Positions 33,941 through 42,288 of a stretch of 46,928 nt of DNA are shown piece by piece (within the stretch, counting starts at the first letter, position 1; each line of letters begins with the position of its first letter). Below the pieces are notes generated by a model. The model worked only from the letters and a program-made list of their open reading frames with translations, was not told the DNA's origin and ran no database searches. Origin of the DNA: Hyphomicrobiales bacterium (GTDB taxonomy: Bacteria > Pseudomonadota > Alphaproteobacteria > Rhizobiales > Beijerinckiaceae); assembly GCA_028290705.1 (NCBI GenBank), contig JAQGJH010000035.1, positions 1 to 46,928 of the forward strand, given 5' to 3'. The position numbers were made by a program, and so were the translations under genes.

Positions 33941-34975
33941 ATGTTTCCCCGTCAAGACCTGTATCAATTTGCGATGTCATCCCTCGGCCGCATCGCAGAT
34001 CTTCTGCACATGCGGGGACAGGCAATTTTTTGTCTGCACTCGGTGACCGATGAGCGCACGAAGGTCTTGCCTCACGGCCGCATGTCTGTGACGGCCCACT
34101 TCCTCGCGGAACTCATTACTAGTCTTAAAGAATGCGGCATTGCCTGTGTTTCGCTTGGCGAGGCGATTGAGCGCCTGCAGCGGCGCGACCAAGCGCCTTT
34201 TGTCTCATTCACCTTCGATGATGGATATCGGGACAATTACGAGGTCGCGTTTCCGGTATTCAAGCGGCACGGTGTGCCGTTCGCCATCTTCCTGGCCACA
34301 GGACTGCTTGATCGAACCTCTCCCATGTGGTGGCACTTGCTCGAACATGTCGTGCAAAGCAACCAGCACGTCGACTTCGGCGGAGTGCGCTACCCGTCGC
34401 ATGATCCGGTCACGAAAGGCCGGACATACGATACGCTGGACGCTCGGTTTCGCGCTCTTCCGACGGAGGACAAGGCAGCTGCGTCGACGGAGTTATGGAA
34501 GTCGAATCCGTCTGGACTTATGCACGAGCATGTTTCTGAATTTGCCCTAGACTGGAGAATGGTACGCGAAATGTCGGAAAGTGGGCTCGTTACTTTCGGA
34601 GGTCATACCGTTTCGCATCCAGTACTTGCCCGCGTGCCCGGCAATGACCTGAAGGACGAAATAAGCCAGTGTCATGCCCGAATTTTGGAGGAGACACGCG
34701 TCGCTCCTCGGTTTTTCGCTTATCCGTTCGGACAGCCGGACGAAGTCGGGGACGATGCGCCGCGAGTCGTCATGGATTCAGGCTATGACTTCGGGTTCAC
34801 GACTTGCAGTCGTCCGATAGCGCCGTGCGACCTCGAGACACCCGCGGAGCTGCCACGGATCATGCTGGTGAAAAAGTCACAGAGCGCCGTCATCGCAAGG
34901 GCGTACATCTCAGGTTTGCCTTTTCGGTTGAAACGCAGCATGAGATTGTTAAGGGGTTCTAAGGGTAATCCATAA
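33941..34975 (+). CDS. Polysaccharide deacetylase (NodB-homology) family protein
   Basis: A 344-residue carbohydrate esterase 4-type protein. The metal-dependent core is present: TFDDGY (Asp93, Asp94), GGHTVSHP (two His ligands) and AYPFG. It would remove acetyl groups from a polysaccharide or its precursor. A signal peptide is absent, so the protein is probably cytoplasmic or membrane-associated, acting on lipid-linked sugars. The ribosome site is weak (GAGG about 16 bases upstream), so the start is less certain. Base composition is visibly lower in GC than its neighbours. It opens the EPS cluster in the + direction, with a GT2 gene following. Confidence 0.82.
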   Translation: MFPRQDLYQFAMSSLGRIADLLHMRGQAIFCLHSVTDERTKVLPHGRMSVTAHFLAELITSLKECGIACVSLGEAIERLQRRDQAPFVSFTFDDGYRDNYEVAFPVFKRHGVPFAIFLATGLLDRTSPMWWHLLEHVVQSNQHVDFGGVRYPSHDPVTKGRTYDTLDARFRALPTEDKAAASTELWKSNPSGLMHEHVSEFALDWRMVREMSESGLVTFGGHTVSHPVLARVPGNDLKDEISQCHARILEETRVAPRFFAYPFGQPDEVGDDAPRVVMDSGYDFGFTTCSRPIAPCDLETPAELPRIMLVKKSQSAVIARAYISGLPFRLKRSMRLLRGSKGNP

Positions 34976-35056
34976 TAAGTATCGCACAAGCTTCTATGCC
35001 GAGCCTTGAGTACATCGACAGTCTAGCTTGAGCGTATCAGGGGAGGGGTGGGGGAT

Positions 35057-35935
35057 ATGCGGTTCAGCCTGGTCGTGGCGACGCTCGGACGTCCGGAACT
35101 TGACCGGCTGTTGAAGAGCCTCGCGGAGCAGGTTTATCGCGATTTCGAAGTCCTCATCGTGGACCAGGGTCCTGGCGACGAGGTTCGCGCCCTTGTGGAG
35201 AGATACTCCAGCGTTTTTCCCATCAAGTACTTGCGCAGCGCGCTCGGCCTTTCACGCGCCCGCAACGTCGGGGTGGCGGCAGCCCAGGGTGAAATCCTGG
35301 CCTTCCCGGATGACGATGCCTGGTACGGCGTTGATCAACTCGAAGCGGTCGACGGATTGTTCAGAGAAAACGCAGGGCTTTTCGGCGTCACCGGACGATG
35401 CACGGATCTGTCCGGCAAGCTTTCGGCCGGCGGGATCCGGCGGCGGGGCGGAGCGATCACTCGCGAGAATGTCTGGCATAGCGGCGTTTCCGCCTCCATG
35501 TTCCTGCGTAGAGAGATTTTCGAGATGGTCGGAAATTTCGATGAGGATCTGGGACTTGGGAGCAGCGGGCCGTTTCAGTCCGGAGAAGAAACGGATCTGA
35601 TGCTGCGCGCGGCGGCGAAAGGCCTTCCGCTGATCTTCGCGCCGCAGATCTGCGTCTATCATCCTTCTTTGCCAGCTCCGGACGTTCCCGGGATCATTGA
35701 GAAAAACTGGCGCTATGCCCTCGGGATGGGGCGGGTCCTGCGTAAGCATGACGAAGGCTTCGTCAGCATGGCGGGCTGGATGGTTCGCTCTCTGACAGGC
35801 GCGTTGGTGGCAGGCTTGTTGCTCAACTCCGCGCACGCGCGTCTCCGGCTTGGTCGAGCGCACGGCGTGTACATCGGATGGCGCAGCAAAGGCGATGAAA
35901 AGTCGCTGCAGGCGCCCAGCTGGCTGCGCAGCTGA
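35057..35935 (+). CDS. Glycosyltransferase family 2
   Basis: A 292-residue GT-A enzyme. The start at 35057 has GGGAGGGG upstream; the GTG at 35048 is not needed. N-terminal FSLVVATLGRPELDRLLKSLAEQ binds the nucleotide sugar. AFPDDDAWYG carries the DxD-type metal site (about residue 88), and the third conserved region is the EE/TD-type GEETDLMLRAA. It adds a sugar to the EPS repeat unit. The acceptor and donor cannot be told. It follows the deacetylase gene by 81 bases and is probably in the same transcript. The C-terminus has no transmembrane helix. Confidence 0.88.
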   Translation: MRFSLVVATLGRPELDRLLKSLAEQVYRDFEVLIVDQGPGDEVRALVERYSSVFPIKYLRSALGLSRARNVGVAAAQGEILAFPDDDAWYGVDQLEAVDGLFRENAGLFGVTGRCTDLSGKLSAGGIRRRGGAITRENVWHSGVSASMFLRREIFEMVGNFDEDLGLGSSGPFQSGEETDLMLRAAAKGLPLIFAPQICVYHPSLPAPDVPGIIEKNWRYALGMGRVLRKHDEGFVSMAGWMVRSLTGALVAGLLLNSAHARLRLGRAHGVYIGWRSKGDEKSLQAPSWLRS

Positions 35936-35946
35936 GCTGAAACCCG

Positions 35947-36825
35947 CTACAGTTCCAGCACTTTTCCCGGATTGACGATCCCGCGCGCGATGTCGGCGAG
36001 GCCGAGCATATTGCCAACCAGGCGTCCGCGTCGGTCGACATAGCTTTCCGGGAAAGGCAACCGCGCAACGTTGGCCGCAAGATTCCGGACCATGCTCATC
36101 AGGGCGTTCGGCCAGGGATATGTGCCCTTTCGTGCAAGGTAGACCGGGTTGGAGATCTGCGAGTAACCAAACTTGCGACCCGAGATCCTGGCGCCCTTGG
36201 TGCCCAGATGAACTCCGCGAGCTGCCTCCAGCCGCACCATGCGGCCATGTCGGCCTGCACGTCGCATCACGTCGATATCCTCGTACCAGGCGTACAGCGG
36301 CAAGGCTTCGTCGAAATGAATGCCGTTCTCCCGCAGAACGGACATCCGGAACGCCATGTTGCACCCATATCCGTGCGGGATATCGACGATCCTCGAAGTC
36401 TCGGCCGGCGGCAAGCTCGTGAGCATGTCACGGCCTTCGTCAAACGGGATGCCCGGTGTCTTGATCCCGTCCGCCAGCACCCGCCCGGTGGCACAAGCCA
36501 AATCCGGATGGGCCTGGAACGCGGCCTCGAAGATCGACAGAAAGTCGGCTGCCATGAGGAAATCGTCGTCCAGAAAAAGGATGACGTCGCAGTCGGCCAC
36601 CGCGAGGATCTTGTTTCTCTGGCGGGTCAGGCCGGCCTCGCTGTTCAACAGCGTAAGATCGGTGCGCGGTTCGATCCCGGCATAATCTTCCGGTCCCACG
36701 CCGCAGATGAAGATGGCGTCGGGCTGGCGGGACTGCCGGAACACGTCTTCGACCGTCTTGCGGAGAAGCTCCGCGCGGCCCTTCGTGGCGATGCCTATGG
36801 CTAAGCGCATGTGTGCAACGTCCAT
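35947..36825 (-). CDS. Glycosyltransferase family 2 (paralogue A)
   Basis: A 292-residue GT2 protein. The start is either 36825 or 36810 (ATG before RLAIGIATKG); neither has a strong ribosome site. LFLDDDF is the DxD metal site, and YAWYEDIDVMRRAGRHG is the acceptor or catalytic region. The C-terminal half contains SGRKFGYSQISNPVYL (about 226-241), shared almost exactly with the gene at 39823. It probably adds one sugar of the repeat unit. It lies on the - strand, convergent with the GT2 gene at 35057 (11 bases between stops) and downstream of the sugar transferase. Confidence 0.82.
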   Translation of the reverse strand: MDVAHMRLAIGIATKGRAELLRKTVEDVFRQSRQPDAIFICGVGPEDYAGIEPRTDLTLLNSEAGLTRQRNKILAVADCDVILFLDDDFLMAADFLSIFEAAFQAHPDLACATGRVLADGIKTPGIPFDEGRDMLTSLPPAETSRIVDIPHGYGCNMAFRMSVLRENGIHFDEALPLYAWYEDIDVMRRAGRHGRMVRLEAARGVHLGTKGARISGRKFGYSQISNPVYLARKGTYPWPNALMSMVRNLAANVARLPFPESYVDRRGRLVGNMLGLADIARGIVNPGKVLEL

Positions 36826-36982
36826 TCGCTGAACCGTCGACGTCGCGCCCTCGTCACGGAGGCGCTCGTCTCGACGCTGAGCTTTGGCGGCCTTCGATGA
36901 TGAGTTCGGAGTTCCGCTCGTGGTCCGGAAGCGAAAGGCCGGCCGCATCCGCGCCGCGACCGGTTCCAGCAATCCGCCAGGC

Positions 36983-37654
36983 TCAGTAGACGCCGCGCGC
37001 CTTGATCACCGCGGGAATGGTGAGCACCAGGATGGCGAGATCCTTCGTGAATGACCAGTTCGTCACGTATTCCCGATCGAGTGCAACGCGCTGATCATAG
37101 CCGGTATCGTTGCGGCCGCTGATCTGCCACCGGCCGGTGAGGCCGGGGCGGGCGCGGCTATATTCCGTGAAGGCGTTGCCGTAACGAACGATTTCGTCTT
37201 CCACGATCGGGCGGGGACCCACGAAGCTCATGTCACCCGCAATGATGTTGAAGAGTTGCGGGAGCTCGTCGAGGCTCGTCTTGCGCAGGATCCGGCCGAG
37301 CCGCGTCACGCGCGGGTCCACGGCCAACTTGCGGTTCTTTGTCCATTCCTCGAGTGCAGCCGGGTTCTCGGCAAGATGGCGCTTCAGCACCTCGTCGCCG
37401 TTCGTCACCATAGACCGAAACTTGAAGCAGCCGAACTTGCGGCCGCCCTTGCCGATCCGCTGATGGCGGATGGTCACGGGTCCCCCATCCGTCGCGAGAA
37501 TGAGAAGGCTGAGAAGAATGAGCAACGGCGCAACCACGATCGCGGCGGCGACACTGGCGAAAAGGTCGAACGCGCGCTTGGCGAAGCCTCCGATCGCGGG
37601 TTCGCTCTCGTGGCCAATCAGCGGCGCATAGTCGGTCGTGTCATGGATCGTCAC
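36983..37654 (-). CDS. Bacterial sugar transferase (ExoY/WbaP type)
   Basis: A 223-residue initiating phosphoglycosyl transferase that links the first sugar phosphate to undecaprenyl phosphate. It has a hydrophobic N-terminal helix (AAAIVVAPLLILLSLLILAT), the cytosolic catalytic core with GCFKFRSMV, the Asp-Glu pair in LRKTSLDELPQLFN, and GPRPIVEDEI and RPGLTGRWQISGR near the C-terminus. Length is typical for the short ExoY type. The start is GTG at 37654 with GGGG upstream. It is the first step of EPS synthesis, upstream of the GT2 gene at 35947. Its 540-bp upstream region carries regulatory motifs, including a CtrA-type box. Confidence 0.93.
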   Translation of the reverse strand: MTIHDTTDYAPLIGHESEPAIGGFAKRAFDLFASVAAAIVVAPLLILLSLLILATDGGPVTIRHQRIGKGGRKFGCFKFRSMVTNGDEVLKRHLAENPAALEEWTKNRKLAVDPRVTRLGRILRKTSLDELPQLFNIIAGDMSFVGPRPIVEDEIVRYGNAFTEYSRARPGLTGRWQISGRNDTGYDQRVALDREYVTNWSFTKDLAILVLTIPAVIKARGVY

Positions 37655-37789
37655 AGGTCAACCCCACAAATTCGGACAGATCCTGGTAGCTGGAACCGAG
37701 CTTTTCGCTCTTTTCCCCTGCCTTCTGGCTTAGGGGCATCCTTGGTGCGCTGCGACAATCCCATACCTCCAAACAGAAATCAACGTGAT

Positions 37790-37804
37790 TTAACAAAATT
37801 TTAA
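37790..37804. promoter_or_regulatory. TTAA-N7-TTAA, candidate CtrA box
   Basis: TTAACAAAATTTTAA is a full match to the TTAA-N7-TTAA consensus bound by the cell-cycle regulator CtrA of alphaproteobacteria. It lies 136-150 bases upstream of the sugar transferase start. Such a match is rare by chance in this GC-rich sequence. That CtrA binds here is inference. Confidence 0.5.
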
Positions 37805-37872
37805 CACGAGTTTAGCCGTTTTCTTTCATGTTCAGCAAGATGGTTAAACCCGTTAACTTTACGATCCCGGGT

Positions 37873-37894
37873 TAGTTCCACGATTTCGGAACTA
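37873..37894. promoter_or_regulatory. 7-bp inverted repeat with 8-bp spacer
   Basis: TAGTTCC (37873-37879) and GGAACTA (37888-37894) are exact inverted copies separated by eight bases. It is about 220-240 bases upstream of the sugar transferase start. It may be an operator for an unknown regulator; no regulator gene is adjacent. Confidence 0.4.
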
Positions 37895-37949
37895 CACGGA
37901 TCCGTGAACACTTCACTCATCTTGGCTGCTGTGAAGGTAAGGTGCCTGT

Positions 37950-37979
37950 GCTGATGGTCGCATGATGCGAATCATCAGC
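37950..37979. repeat. Nested palindrome
   Basis: An inner repeat TCGCAT-G-ATGCGA (37958-37970) is perfect and is flanked by GCTGATG (37950-37956) and CATCAGC (37973-37979), also inverted copies. The whole can form a two-part hairpin of about 30 bases. A separate hairpin, AACACCA-TACT-TGGTGTT (37986-38003), follows at once and is succeeded by TT. The function is unknown: operator, or RNA hairpin in the EPS leader. Confidence 0.45.
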
Positions 37980-38096
37980 TTCATCAACACCATACTTGGT
38001 GTTTTCCCTCCCTGAGGAAGGGTCGGCGACAATTGGTGGCGCTGTTGCATTCATGCGCCACGACATGCGACGCGTCGAAGCAGACCGCCAACGCCG

Positions 38097-38127
38097 AAGC
38101 GCCCCTCTGCGGGGCAGAGAGGCGCTT
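38097..38127 (-). terminator. Long hairpin downstream of the co-polymerase gene
   Basis: AAGCGCC (38097-38103) pairs with GGCGCTT (38121-38127). The stem continues inward with C105-C110 against G114-G119, has one C/A mismatch and a GGG loop, about 13 pairs in all. It begins about 68 bases after the stop of the gene at 38195 (leftward). There is no T tract after it on the - strand, so it may be a stability or Rho-associated element instead of a classic intrinsic terminator. Confidence 0.5.
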
Positions 38128-38194
38128 GAAGCAGATGGGCGTCCAGTGGAAGCTGGCGGCTGGCCAGGTCTCGCTGGAGCTGCGCGTCGTTAAC

Positions 38195-39799
38195 CTAGAT
38201 GGCGGCCTTCTGGCGCTCTTTGTTGATCACCGTTCCGATGACGGTCGCCTTGGCGTGTTCAAGCTGATCGATGGCCTGAGCAACTTCATCCACTGAGGTC
38301 GACCCGGATTCGACGACGACGATCAGACCTTCGAGCAGTGGCGCCAGCGCGATGGCGTCGTTGGACTCCGACAGGGATGGCAGATCGACGATGACGATGC
38401 TCGAACGACTGAATTCCTCCAGCAACCTGCGCATGGTTTGCGAGCCGAAGAAAAGGAAGGGTTGGGCTTTCTTGCCATGCGGCAGCGCCGGAAGAAATTT
38501 CAGCGAGGAGCCGATTTCGACCAGTTCCGGCGGAGCCGTTACGGCTTGCTGGGCGAGTTCGGAGAGTCCGACCTTGGATCCCTGGGCGAGCAGGCGGGTC
38601 AGTTCGGCGGACTTCAGGTCGGCGTCGATCAACACGACCGACGCGCCGGAGGCCGCCAACGTGTGCGCCAGATTGGCGGCGATCATGGTTGCGCCTTCGC
38701 CGGTCGTCGACGAGAGGACCCCGATCGTCCGGGGGGCCGATTGACTGTGGTTCAAGACCACGTTGCGGATCGTGCGAAAACTCTCGGCGAATTTGCTGAG
38801 CGGCTTCAAAGTCGCAAGCTCGAGGGCAGCCGGACGTTTGCCGCTGTACCTCATCTTCATCCCGCGGACATAAGGGATCGAGCCGAGGCACCGGGTGGCG
38901 ATGCGCTCGACCATGTCGTCTTCGGTCCATACGCGGCGATCGAGCAGGCGGCCAACGACGACGGCGGCAATGCCCGTCACCAGTGCGAACGACATGGCGA
39001 AGATCATCAGCAAGGTCGTCTTGGGAAACGACTTGCCGGTCGGGGGCGTCGCGGTGTTTAGAACGCGCACGTCGGCGGCCGGGAAGGCGGCATCGGGCGC
39101 GACGCCGGTGCGCATGGCCGTCAGCGCGGCCTGCTGCTGGTTGCGCATGTCTTCGATGCGGCTTTGCAGCCAGTCGCCGGTCCGGCGCATTTCGATGAGC
39201 TTGGAGCTCACCTGGTCGTAGAGATAGGCTGCCACCACCGCATTGGTGAGCCGGGCCGATTGTTCCGGCGTCGAGGCGCGGACGCTGATTTCAAGGACCA
39301 GCGACTGGCCCATGCGCCGCACATTGATGCGCTCGGCGAAGGTTTCCACGGGCAGGCTCGGCGGCTTTTCGACTTCGTCGACGAGGATGTCCTTGATCAT
39401 CGCGATGATGCCGCGCCTCGGCGCAGTCAGGTCCGGATCGGCTGCGAGATCCATTTCCTTGATGACGCCATTCAGCACCCGTCCAGATTTGATGATTTGG
39501 GTTTGGCTCTCGATCTGTGGCGTATCGAGATTCTGCTGGACCTGATTGACGTCGCTCTGCGTCAGAAACGCCGGCCGCCGGGGTTCTAGAATGATCAGCG
39601 AGGTCGCGGCATATTCCGCAGGAGTCACGACGATATAGGCGGCGCAAAGCACGAGGCAGAAGACCACCCAGGCAATCAGCGCCTTGAAGCGCCGGCGAAT
39701 GGCCTCGATCGCCAGATCGAGCGCGCTACGGCTCCGCCCGCGAAGGGCGTCCTGCCCATCCATGCCGGGCTCGTCCTGCGGCAGATCACGATACAGCAT
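38195..39799 (-). CDS. Wzz/BY-kinase-type polysaccharide co-polymerase (GumC/ExoP-like) with a degenerate kinase site
   Basis: A 534-residue inner-membrane protein that controls EPS chain length and export. Two transmembrane helices (about 40-59 and 262-284) flank a periplasmic Wzz domain (60-260). The cytoplasmic ATPase/tyrosine-kinase domain follows (about 340-534). The Walker A region is SSTTGEGATMIAAN (about 363-376): the usual lysine is Ala370. Walker A' is VLIDADL (about 389-395) and Walker B VIVDLPSL (about 469-476). The C-terminus VINKERQKAAI has no tyrosine cluster. It should still bind as a co-polymerase, but kinase activity is doubtful. It is 24 bases from the GT2 gene at 39823. 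Confidence 0.9.
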   Translation of the reverse strand: MLYRDLPQDEPGMDGQDALRGRSRSALDLAIEAIRRRFKALIAWVVFCLVLCAAYIVVTPAEYAATSLIILEPRRPAFLTQSDVNQVQQNLDTPQIESQTQIIKSGRVLNGVIKEMDLAADPDLTAPRRGIIAMIKDILVDEVEKPPSLPVETFAERINVRRMGQSLVLEISVRASTPEQSARLTNAVVAAYLYDQVSSKLIEMRRTGDWLQSRIEDMRNQQQAALTAMRTGVAPDAAFPAADVRVLNTATPPTGKSFPKTTLLMIFAMSFALVTGIAAVVVGRLLDRRVWTEDDMVERIATRCLGSIPYVRGMKMRYSGKRPAALELATLKPLSKFAESFRTIRNVVLNHSQSAPRTIGVLSSTTGEGATMIAANLAHTLAASGASVVLIDADLKSAELTRLLAQGSKVGLSELAQQAVTAPPELVEIGSSLKFLPALPHGKKAQPFLFFGSQTMRRLLEEFSRSSIVIVDLPSLSESNDAIALAPLLEGLIVVVESGSTSVDEVAQAIDQLEHAKATVIGTVINKERQKAAI

Positions 39800-39822
39800 G
39801 GTTCAGCTCCGATCGCCGAGTG

Positions 39823-40716
39823 TTAGATGTCCACGACGCGTTCGGGAGTGATTTTCCCGCGAAGCACGTCGTTGATTCCAAGTATGTTCCCGATCAGGCG
39901 CCCGTATCGGTCGACGAATTTCTCCGGAAACGGCGCTTTGACGAGATTGCTGGCGATGTTCTTCGATACGTGACCGAACGCGGTCAAGGTATCCATGTTT
40001 CCCTTACGCCACAGGTAAACTGGATTGCTGATCTGCGAATATCCAAATTTTCGGCCTGAAACGCGACCAGCCTTCACACCCATGTGAACACCCAGGGCGG
40101 TGGACAGCTTCGCGACGCGGCCGCGCCGCGCGACCTGCGATCCGAAATCCCGATCCTCTTGCCAGCCGTAAAGAACGAGCCGCTCGTCAAAGGACAGACC
40201 TTCGATGGCCGTGCGCCGAAACGCCATGTTGCATCCGTAAGGGCTGTAGGGCGAGTGAAGGCGCGGTTGCGGGGGCAGGTGAGCGGAGTCGACGATCGAC
40301 ACGGCCTCATCGAACGAAAGTCCCTGAGTCGAAATGCCGTCCGCCAGGACATGGCCCGTCAGTCCAGCTACATCTGGATGAGCGTTGAAGGTCTCGACGA
40401 CCTGTTGAATCCACGTGTCGTGCGCAACGAAGTCGTCGTCGAAGAAGATGACCACATCGGCCTTGTCGGGAAGCGCCCGCAGGGCGGCGTTCCTTTGCCG
40501 CGTCAATCCCAGGTCGCTTTCCACGATCATGACATTGGTGCGCGTGGCGGCATCCCCGGCGTCCTGGAGGTCGGCGCACGAGATCAGAATGACGTCTGGA
40601 GCATGGGTCTGACGGTCCAGCCGCGCGATGACCCTGTTCAGGACGTCGGCGCGCCCGCGCGTCGCAAAAGCGACGGCCACGGAGCCGCAAGGGCTGGTTT
40701 GGCGCGACTCAGTCAA
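39823..40716 (-). CDS. Glycosyltransferase family 2 (paralogue B)
   Basis: A 297-residue GT2 protein. The start is taken as TTG at 40716: GGAGG (minus strand, 40726-40722) is five bases before it. A longer frame from GTG at 40773 is open but lacks a ribosome site. The DxD site is FFDDDF (about residue 95). The C-terminal half carries SGRKFGYSQISNPVYL, the same motif as the gene at 35947, and the ends are similar too (FVDRYGRLIGNILGI versus YVDRRGRLVGNMLGL), so the two are paralogues. They flank the sugar transferase and the co-polymerase. The sugar and acceptor are unknown. Confidence 0.8.
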   Translation of the reverse strand: MTESRQTSPCGSVAVAFATRGRADVLNRVIARLDRQTHAPDVILISCADLQDAGDAATRTNVMIVESDLGLTRQRNAALRALPDKADVVIFFDDDFVAHDTWIQQVVETFNAHPDVAGLTGHVLADGISTQGLSFDEAVSIVDSAHLPPQPRLHSPYSPYGCNMAFRRTAIEGLSFDERLVLYGWQEDRDFGSQVARRGRVAKLSTALGVHMGVKAGRVSGRKFGYSQISNPVYLWRKGNMDTLTAFGHVSKNIASNLVKAPFPEKFVDRYGRLIGNILGINDVLRGKITPERVVDI

Positions 40717-40851
40717 CAATGCCTCCGGAACCCACTCTTGCGGGTTGTTGCACAATCTTGCACGAGGGCACACGGCTTGTTGGTTAGCAAATGCCGCTTC
40801 CTGTTGAGACGGTAAACAGAATCAGGGGGATCTTACAGCATTCAGCCACGC

Positions 40852-42288
40852 CTAACCTCCCGTGGCCGGGGTGAGGCCCGGCTGCAGGTCGTTCGGCCGG
40901 ACCCGTCGTCTTTGCTTGACCGCCGCCGGGGTGAGCGCGGTGGCGCGCGTTGCCGCGACGGCAATGCCCGCCATGGTGAAAAACAGCAGCCCAAGGTCGA
41001 TGAGGGCGCCTGAAATGGTCGATGTGAGCAGCATGCCGACGCATCCTGTCTGGGCTGCCGCCTGGATCGTCGCCTCGCGCGATTCCCTGACGCGAACCCG
41101 CGTGGTCAGGACCTGGTAGATGAACACGAAGTAAGCCAGTCCTCCGATCACACCCAGGTTGGACATGACGGCGATGATGAAGCTGGATGCCCGGACGCTG
41201 CCGATTCCGGCGCCCAGGCCGTACGTGTCGATGAAGTTCTGGATGGCGAACACGTTCCAGGCCGTCCGCTCGATCCCGGAGGCCGTGGTGGCCTTCTTGA
41301 GCACCATCATGTCGATGAAATTGAAGAGGACGCTGGAAACCGAGGGCGTGAGGAGGATGACTGCAAGTCCGAGAACGCCCACCAGGGGCGTCATGATGAC
41401 GAACATCAGCGTCGTCCCGTTTGCCTGCTTGTTCAAGACTCTTCCGGTTGACGTCATCAGCAGGAAGCAAAGGATCACCGGCAGGGCGACGTAGGCGGTC
41501 GATGATGTCGAAAAGACCAGCAGGGCCATCGAGACGATGGCCACCGGCAAGGTAATGGCGGGTGCGACGCCGCCGAGCCAGAGCCTCGCCGAATAGCCGA
41601 GCGCCGCGATGCTCGCGTAGGAAAAGGCCGAGGTCTCGGTGAACGATCCGACGATGCGCTTCAGTCCGTCGATCTCGGTGTCGAGGTGAAGCTGGTATGT
41701 CGAGTTCCTGATGAAATCCAGGAGGAAGCCGGTTCCGGTCAGGTAGGTCCCAAGATCGAGAAAGGCGAAGACGATGTTCAGAATGCAGTATGCCAGAAGG
41801 GCGCGGGCCGCGATGTGGAAGTTCCTGTAGCTCCGCGCGTAGGTATAGCTGACGATGAAGCAGACCAGATTGCCGATGAAATAGACCGACTGGGTGATAT
41901 TTCCCGAGGTCGGACCGAGGGGAATGGGCCGGGTTGCGAACCCGAATTCGGTCACCCCGATGGCATTGACGTAGGTTTCGCCGGCGAAGAGTCTCGGCAG
42001 GAAGAAGGCGCCGAAAACGCCGTATCCGACCGCCGCCGCAAGCCACCAGGCTTCCCGAGGAACCTCGAAACTGCGCGACCGGGAGGATTGGGTCAGGAAA
42101 CCCAAGGTGAGGAAGCCGAGCATCAGATGCGCGGGCTGAATATTGGCGCCGCCCATGAAGGTGAGAATAATTGCCGCGGACGAGCCGAGCAACGTCGAGA
42201 CAATAAACGCGCAGAAGGCGAACATCGGGCTCTGAAACGCTGTCAATCCGACAGCAAAGGCAATGAGTCCGATGAACTGTAATTCCAT
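40852..42288 (-). CDS. Polytopic membrane protein, O-antigen ligase/Wzy polymerase-like
   Basis: A 478-residue integral membrane protein with about 10-12 hydrophobic segments. The ATG at 42288 has GGGACAGGA upstream; a GTG at 42306 does not. It has a long periplasmic loop between helices (about 190-250) that includes conserved-looking charged and aromatic residues (LHLDTEIDGLKRIVGSFTETSAFSYAS). This layout is typical of Wzy polymerases and O-antigen ligases, which are poorly conserved. In an EPS locus with an initiating transferase and a Wzz-type protein, the polymerase is the better guess. It lies 135 bases upstream of the GT2 gene at 39823. Confidence 0.75.
   Translation of the reverse strand: MELQFIGLIAFAVGLTAFQSPMFAFCAFIVSTLLGSSAAIILTFMGGANIQPAHLMLGFLTLGFLTQSSRSRSFEVPREAWWLAAAVGYGVFGAFFLPRLFAGETYVNAIGVTEFGFATRPIPLGPTSGNITQSVYFIGNLVCFIVSYTYARSYRNFHIAARALLAYCILNIVFAFLDLGTYLTGTGFLLDFIRNSTYQLHLDTEIDGLKRIVGSFTETSAFSYASIAALGYSARLWLGGVAPAITLPVAIVSMALLVFSTSSTAYVALPVILCFLLMTSTGRVLNKQANGTTLMFVIMTPLVGVLGLAVILLTPSVSSVLFNFIDMMVLKKATTASGIERTAWNVFAIQNFIDTYGLGAGIGSVRASSFIIAVMSNLGVIGGLAYFVFIYQVLTTRVRVRESREATIQAAAQTGCVGMLLTSTISGALIDLGLLFFTMAGIAVAATRATALTPAAVKQRRRVRPNDLQPGLTPATGG

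Larger units (their letters stand above)
37655..38194. other. Regulatory region between the co-polymerase gene end and the sugar transferase start
   Basis: 540 bases with no gene. The part next to the sugar transferase (37780-37850) is AT-rich, unlike the rest, and holds a TTAA-N7-TTAA motif at 37790-37804. Further away are the inverted repeat 37873-37894, the nested palindrome 37950-37979, a hairpin at 37986-38003, and the long GC-rich hairpin 38097-38127, which is downstream of the co-polymerase gene. All four are listed separately. Confidence 0.7.

Noticed and set aside
37847-37859. Second CtrA-like site TTAA-ACCCG-TTAA
   Set aside because: The spacer is five bases rather than seven, so it does not match the CtrA consensus.
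40744-40764. TTGCAC repeated twice upstream of a GT2 gene
   Set aside because: Two short copies eleven bases apart are likely chance; no symmetry or further copies support a regulatory role.
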